NCBI RefSeq assembly: GCF_012940005.1
Contig: NZ_SPMX01000031.1
Span: 1-36,317 of the forward strand
Reading direction: 5' to 3'
Origin: Candidatus Accumulibacter contiguus
GTDB lineage: Bacteria; Pseudomonadota; Gammaproteobacteria; Burkholderiales; Rhodocyclaceae
Length of the DNA stretch: 36,317 bases
A program made the translations under genes and the position numbers. Shown piece after piece: positions 33,882 through 36,317 of the stretch; the stretch's first letter is position 1; each line of letters opens with the position of its first letter. A model generated the notes under the pieces. The model worked only from the letters and a program-made list of their open reading frames with translations. It did not search any database and was not told the origin of the DNA.

Positions 33882-36317
33882 GTGAGAATATACCTGCCCA
33901 TGCCCTGCAAACCTCATTGGCAGTCCGTCGTGGCCTTGCTGGCAGCGGTCTTTTGCGCGTTGCCGGCACGGTCGGCGTCGACCATCGTCCGCGACGGGAG
34001 TATCGGGGCAGGTCCGACGCTGGCGCTGACGCCATCGGGGACGGTGACCAGAGGCGCGGTGACCTACCAGAAAATCGCCATTCCCGAAAGTTACGGACAG
34101 CGCGCAGGCGGCAATGTCTTCCATAGTTTCTCGAAGTTCGGCGTGGGGAATGGTGATGGTGCGGTGTTCACGATCAATGCCCCTGCCAGCAATGTCATTT
34201 CGCGCGTCACTGGCGGGCAGATTTCCGCGATCAATGGCTTGCTGAGCCTCGATCCAGGAGGTTCCGGCAGCGCTCCCAATGTCTTTTTCATCAACCCGGC
34301 GGGGGTGACCTTCGGTGTGGGGGCGGTCGTCGATGTGCCGGCGGCCTTGCACGTCAGCACCGCCAATTACCTGAAGTTTCCCGACGGCAATTTCCATGCC
34401 GATACCACGACCGCCAGCACCTTTTCCAGCGCCGCTCCGGAAGCTTTTGGTTTCCTCGGGACGACGCGAGCGACGATCACCGTCAATGGTGGAACTACCC
34501 TCAGACCGTCGTCGCCGTACCCGGCCAGCGTTACGGGGGGTGACCTCCGGATCGACCATGGAAACCTCGTGACTACCGGTGGCGGAGACCTCCGGGTGGT
34601 GGCGGTGGGGCAACCAGCCCAGGAAGTTTCCTTGTCCGGGAAGCTGCGGCCGGCCAATGGCAATCTCGATATCGTCAACGGCGGTACGATCCAGACCTTT
34701 GGCACTGGCGGGAGCGACGGCGGAAACATTGCCGTCAGTGCCGGAAATATCCGGGTTGATTCGGGGGACGGCGGATTTACGGGAATAAGAAGTCGAACAG
34801 AGAATGGAGCGGGAAAAGGCGGTCATCTCGACGTCGCTGCAACGAATGATATTTTGCTTACCAGCGCCGGGGTAATTGCATCGGATACCGCGACTTCCGG
34901 CAAGGCGGGCGGTGTGGAGGTGGCCGCACTTGGCAACATTGCGGTTCGCAACGGCGCGTATATCGATTCCTCCAGCTATTCTGCCGGTGATGCAGGTGCA
35001 GTGAAGGTCAGCGCCAGCAGTCTCACCATCGATGGCCCTGGTCCCTGGACCGGCATCAGCAGCGGTGCTTATGGAACGACCGGCAAGGCGGGCAGCGTGG
35101 CTGTGGCGGTCACCGGAATGCTGGAGATTCTCAACGGCGGATACCTCTATTCCTCGACCTTCTCTTCCGGCGATGCAGGTTCTCTGACGGTCGGCGCCGG
35201 CAGCCTCAGGATCGATGGCGCTGGCATCCGCAGCGGCACTTATGACAAAAGTACAGGTAACGCTGGGCACGTGGAGGTCGCCGCCAGCGGAAATATGGCC
35301 CTGGTCAACGGCGGGCTGATCGAGTCGTCCACCTGGTCATCGGGCAATGCCGGAGTGGTGGGTGTCCGTGCGGGAAGCATCACGATCGATGGGCGGGAAG
35401 GTGGCTCGACCGGGATTTTCAGTGTCGCCAGAGACGGCAGCACCGGCAAGGCTGGCCGCGTCGAAGTCGCGGCCAGTGGCAATATCGAGATTCTCAATCA
35501 AGGACTCATCACTTCCTCCACCGCATCGTCGGGTAATGCCGGTTCGGTGAAGGTCAGCACCGGCAGCCTCACGATCGAGGGGGCCGGCATTGCCAGCGGT
35601 GCTTTTGGAACGACCGGCAAGGCGGGCAGCGTCGAGATCCTTGCCCGCGATCATATTGCGATTCACAGCGGAGGAATCATCACTTCCTCTACCACATCGT
35701 CGGGAGATGCCGGTTCGGTGAAGGTCATCACCGGCAGCCTCAGCATTGATGGCCTGGGGGCCAACATCAGCAGTGCCGCTTTCGGAACGACCGGCAAGGC
35801 GGGCAGCGTGGAGGTCCTTGCCAGCGGAGATATCGGGATTCGCAACGATGGATACATCACTTCCTCTACCTCATCGTCGGGCAAGGCGGGCAGCGTGGAG
35901 GTCGCAGCCGCAGGGAAGATCGAGATTCTCAACGGCGGACAGGTCTACTCCTCTACCTACGCTTCTGGTGATGCCGGATCGGTGAAGGTCGGTGCGGGAG
36001 AGATTACCATTGACGGCCAGGGCTCGGCGAACAGTACGGGCATCAGCAGTGGTGCTTCCTCCAGCAGCACGGGCAAGGGGGGGGAGCGTAAACGTGCTGG
36101 CCACTGGAAAGATCGAGCTGCTCAACGCCGGCAGCATCGATTCATCGACCTTGTCCTCGGGGGATGCTGGATTGGTGAGAATCAGCGCCAACAGTCTCAC
36201 CATCGATGGCCAAGGCTCTGCGGAGACTGGCATCAGCAGCGGCGCTTATGGAACGACAGGCAGGGGGGGCAGCGTCGAGGTGGCCGCCAGCAGGAATATC
36301 TCGCTGCTCAACGCCGG
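33882..36317 (+). CDS. two-partner-secretion adhesin (filamentous haemagglutinin N-terminal type), partial
   Basis: The frame is open from 33882 to the right edge, with one frame break near 36077-36084. A signal peptide (core SVVALLAAVFCALPARSA) is followed by the TPS secretion domain (about residues 35-200), with the conserved FFINPAGVTFG and repeated beta strands; this part directs export through a TpsB/FhaC-type pore. From about residue 330 it consists of Gly/Ser-rich repeats of roughly 58 residues, such as GTTGKAGSVEVLASGDIGI followed by TSSTSSSGDAGSVKV, expected to form a right-handed beta helix. GTG 33882 with GGGA seven bases upstream is preferred; ATG 33900 is the alternative. No TpsB partner gene lies in the window. 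An extra G in the G8 tract puts the last visible repeats in another frame. Confidence 0.85.
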   Translation, partial: MRIYLPMPCKPHWQSVVALLAAVFCALPARSASTIVRDGSIGAGPTLALTPSGTVTRGAVTYQKIAIPESYGQRAGGNVFHSFSKFGVGNGDGAVFTINAPASNVISRVTGGQISAINGLLSLDPGGSGSAPNVFFINPAGVTFGVGAVVDVPAALHVSTANYLKFPDGNFHADTTTASTFSSAAPEAFGFLGTTRATITVNGGTTLRPSSPYPASVTGGDLRIDHGNLVTTGGGDLRVVAVGQPAQEVSLSGKLRPANGNLDIVNGGTIQTFGTGGSDGGNIAVSAGNIRVDSGDGGFTGIRSRTENGAGKGGHLDVAATNDILLTSAGVIASDTATSGKAGGVEVAALGNIAVRNGAYIDSSSYSAGDAGAVKVSASSLTIDGPGPWTGISSGAYGTTGKAGSVAVAVTGMLEILNGGYLYSSTFSSGDAGSLTVGAGSLRIDGAGIRSGTYDKSTGNAGHVEVAASGNMALVNGGLIESSTWSSGNAGVVGVRAGSITIDGREGGSTGIFSVARDGSTGKAGRVEVAASGNIEILNQGLITSSTASSGNAGSVKVSTGSLTIEGAGIASGAFGTTGKAGSVEILARDHIAIHSGGIITSSTTSSGDAGSVKVITGSLSIDGLGANISSAAFGTTGKAGSVEVLASGDIGIRNDGYITSSTSSSGKAGSVEVAAAGKIEILNGGQVYSSTYASGDAGSVKVGAGEITIDGQGSANSTGISSGASSSSTGKGGERKRAGHWKDRAAQRRQHRFIDLVLGGCWIGENQRQQSHHRWPRLCGDWHQQRRLWNDRQGGQRRGGRQQEYLAAQRR
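34899..36317 (+). repeat. tandem repeats of about 174 nt in the adhesin
   Basis: Repeat anchors (Gly-Lys/Asn-Ala/Gly-Gly codons) begin at 34899, 35082, 35256, 35445, 35616, 35793, 35880, 36072 and 36259. Spacings are 183, 174, 189, 171, 177, 87, 192 and 187 nt. One interval is a half unit (87 nt = 29 codons), and the last contains the frame break. The units are imperfect, as expected for an old expanded array. Confidence 0.85.
36077..36084 (+). other. G8 homopolymer at the frame break of the adhesin
   Basis: Eight G residues encode the end of Lys and the Gly-Gly of a repeat. Seven would keep the frame (GKGGSVNV, then continuing repeats); with eight the following repeats are read out of frame. 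It could be a slipped-strand phase-variation site or a sequencing error. Confidence 0.6.

Noticed and set aside
33843-35270. 475-codon minus-strand frame
   Set aside because: It is antisense to the adhesin, whose signal peptide, TPS motif and repeats are clear on the plus strand.
34899-36317. CRISPR array
   Set aside because: The repeats are long, imperfect, coding and in frame, without short identical repeats and unique spacers.

Overview
This GC-rich window looks like a chromosomal segment of a betaproteobacterium, most likely Rhodocyclales and possibly close to Candidatus Accumulibacter. The reasons are the housekeeping order gyrA-pheA-hisC-tyrA-aroA/cmk-rpsA-ihfB-lapB-hldA-hldD-cysM, a PEP-CTERM protein behind a sigma-54-type promoter, and heptose (LPS) genes. 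The taxon is inferred from gene order and protein character only.

Region 1 (1-1825) is genetic debris. An ISKra4-like transposase fragment at the window edge has cut off the 3' end of a minus-strand FMN-binding/ferredoxin-reductase fusion gene. Just upstream of that gene is a 48-codon remnant of a glutathione S-transferase whose stop overlaps the fusion gene's start.

Region 2 (2087-10560) is the most interesting part. A promoter with a perfect TATAAT leads into eight tightly packed plus-strand genes, closed by a rho-independent terminator. They encode a coiled-coil protein, an ABC substrate-binding domain fused to an OmpA-type peptidoglycan-binding domain, an ABC permease, an ABC ATPase, a two-TM coiled-coil protein, a PspA/IM30-like protein, an AAA+ ATPase and a TerB-like protein. 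I read this as a candidate envelope-stress or membrane-maintenance machine in which a wall-anchored sensor/transporter works with ESCRT-III-like and AAA+ parts.

Region 3 (10638-16408) holds a PEP-CTERM DUF1194/vWA-like exported protein. It is followed by a convergent minus-strand cluster of an ion-channel-FUSC fusion, a CYTH-like protein and a frameshifted acyl-CoA synthetase, and then a DUF3313-type lipoprotein.

Region 4 (16497-31560) is the conserved core: DNA gyrase A (one base missing in this sequence), aromatic amino acid biosynthesis, a fused EPSP synthase/cytidylate kinase, ribosomal protein S1, IHF-beta, LapB, two ADP-heptose enzymes, cysteine synthase B and a PolB-like 3'-5' exonuclease. 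serC is not between gyrA and pheA, and lapA is not between ihfB and lapB, where related genomes often have them.

Region 5 (31598-36317) has a minus-strand DUF3616 protein, a family-3 solute-binding protein behind a strongly structured leader, and the start of a large two-partner-secretion adhesin. The adhesin has roughly 58-residue repeats and a G8 tract that breaks its frame near the window end. Three single-base frame breaks (12606, 17761, 36077-36084), one of them in essential gyrA, suggest that the sequence carries some indel errors.
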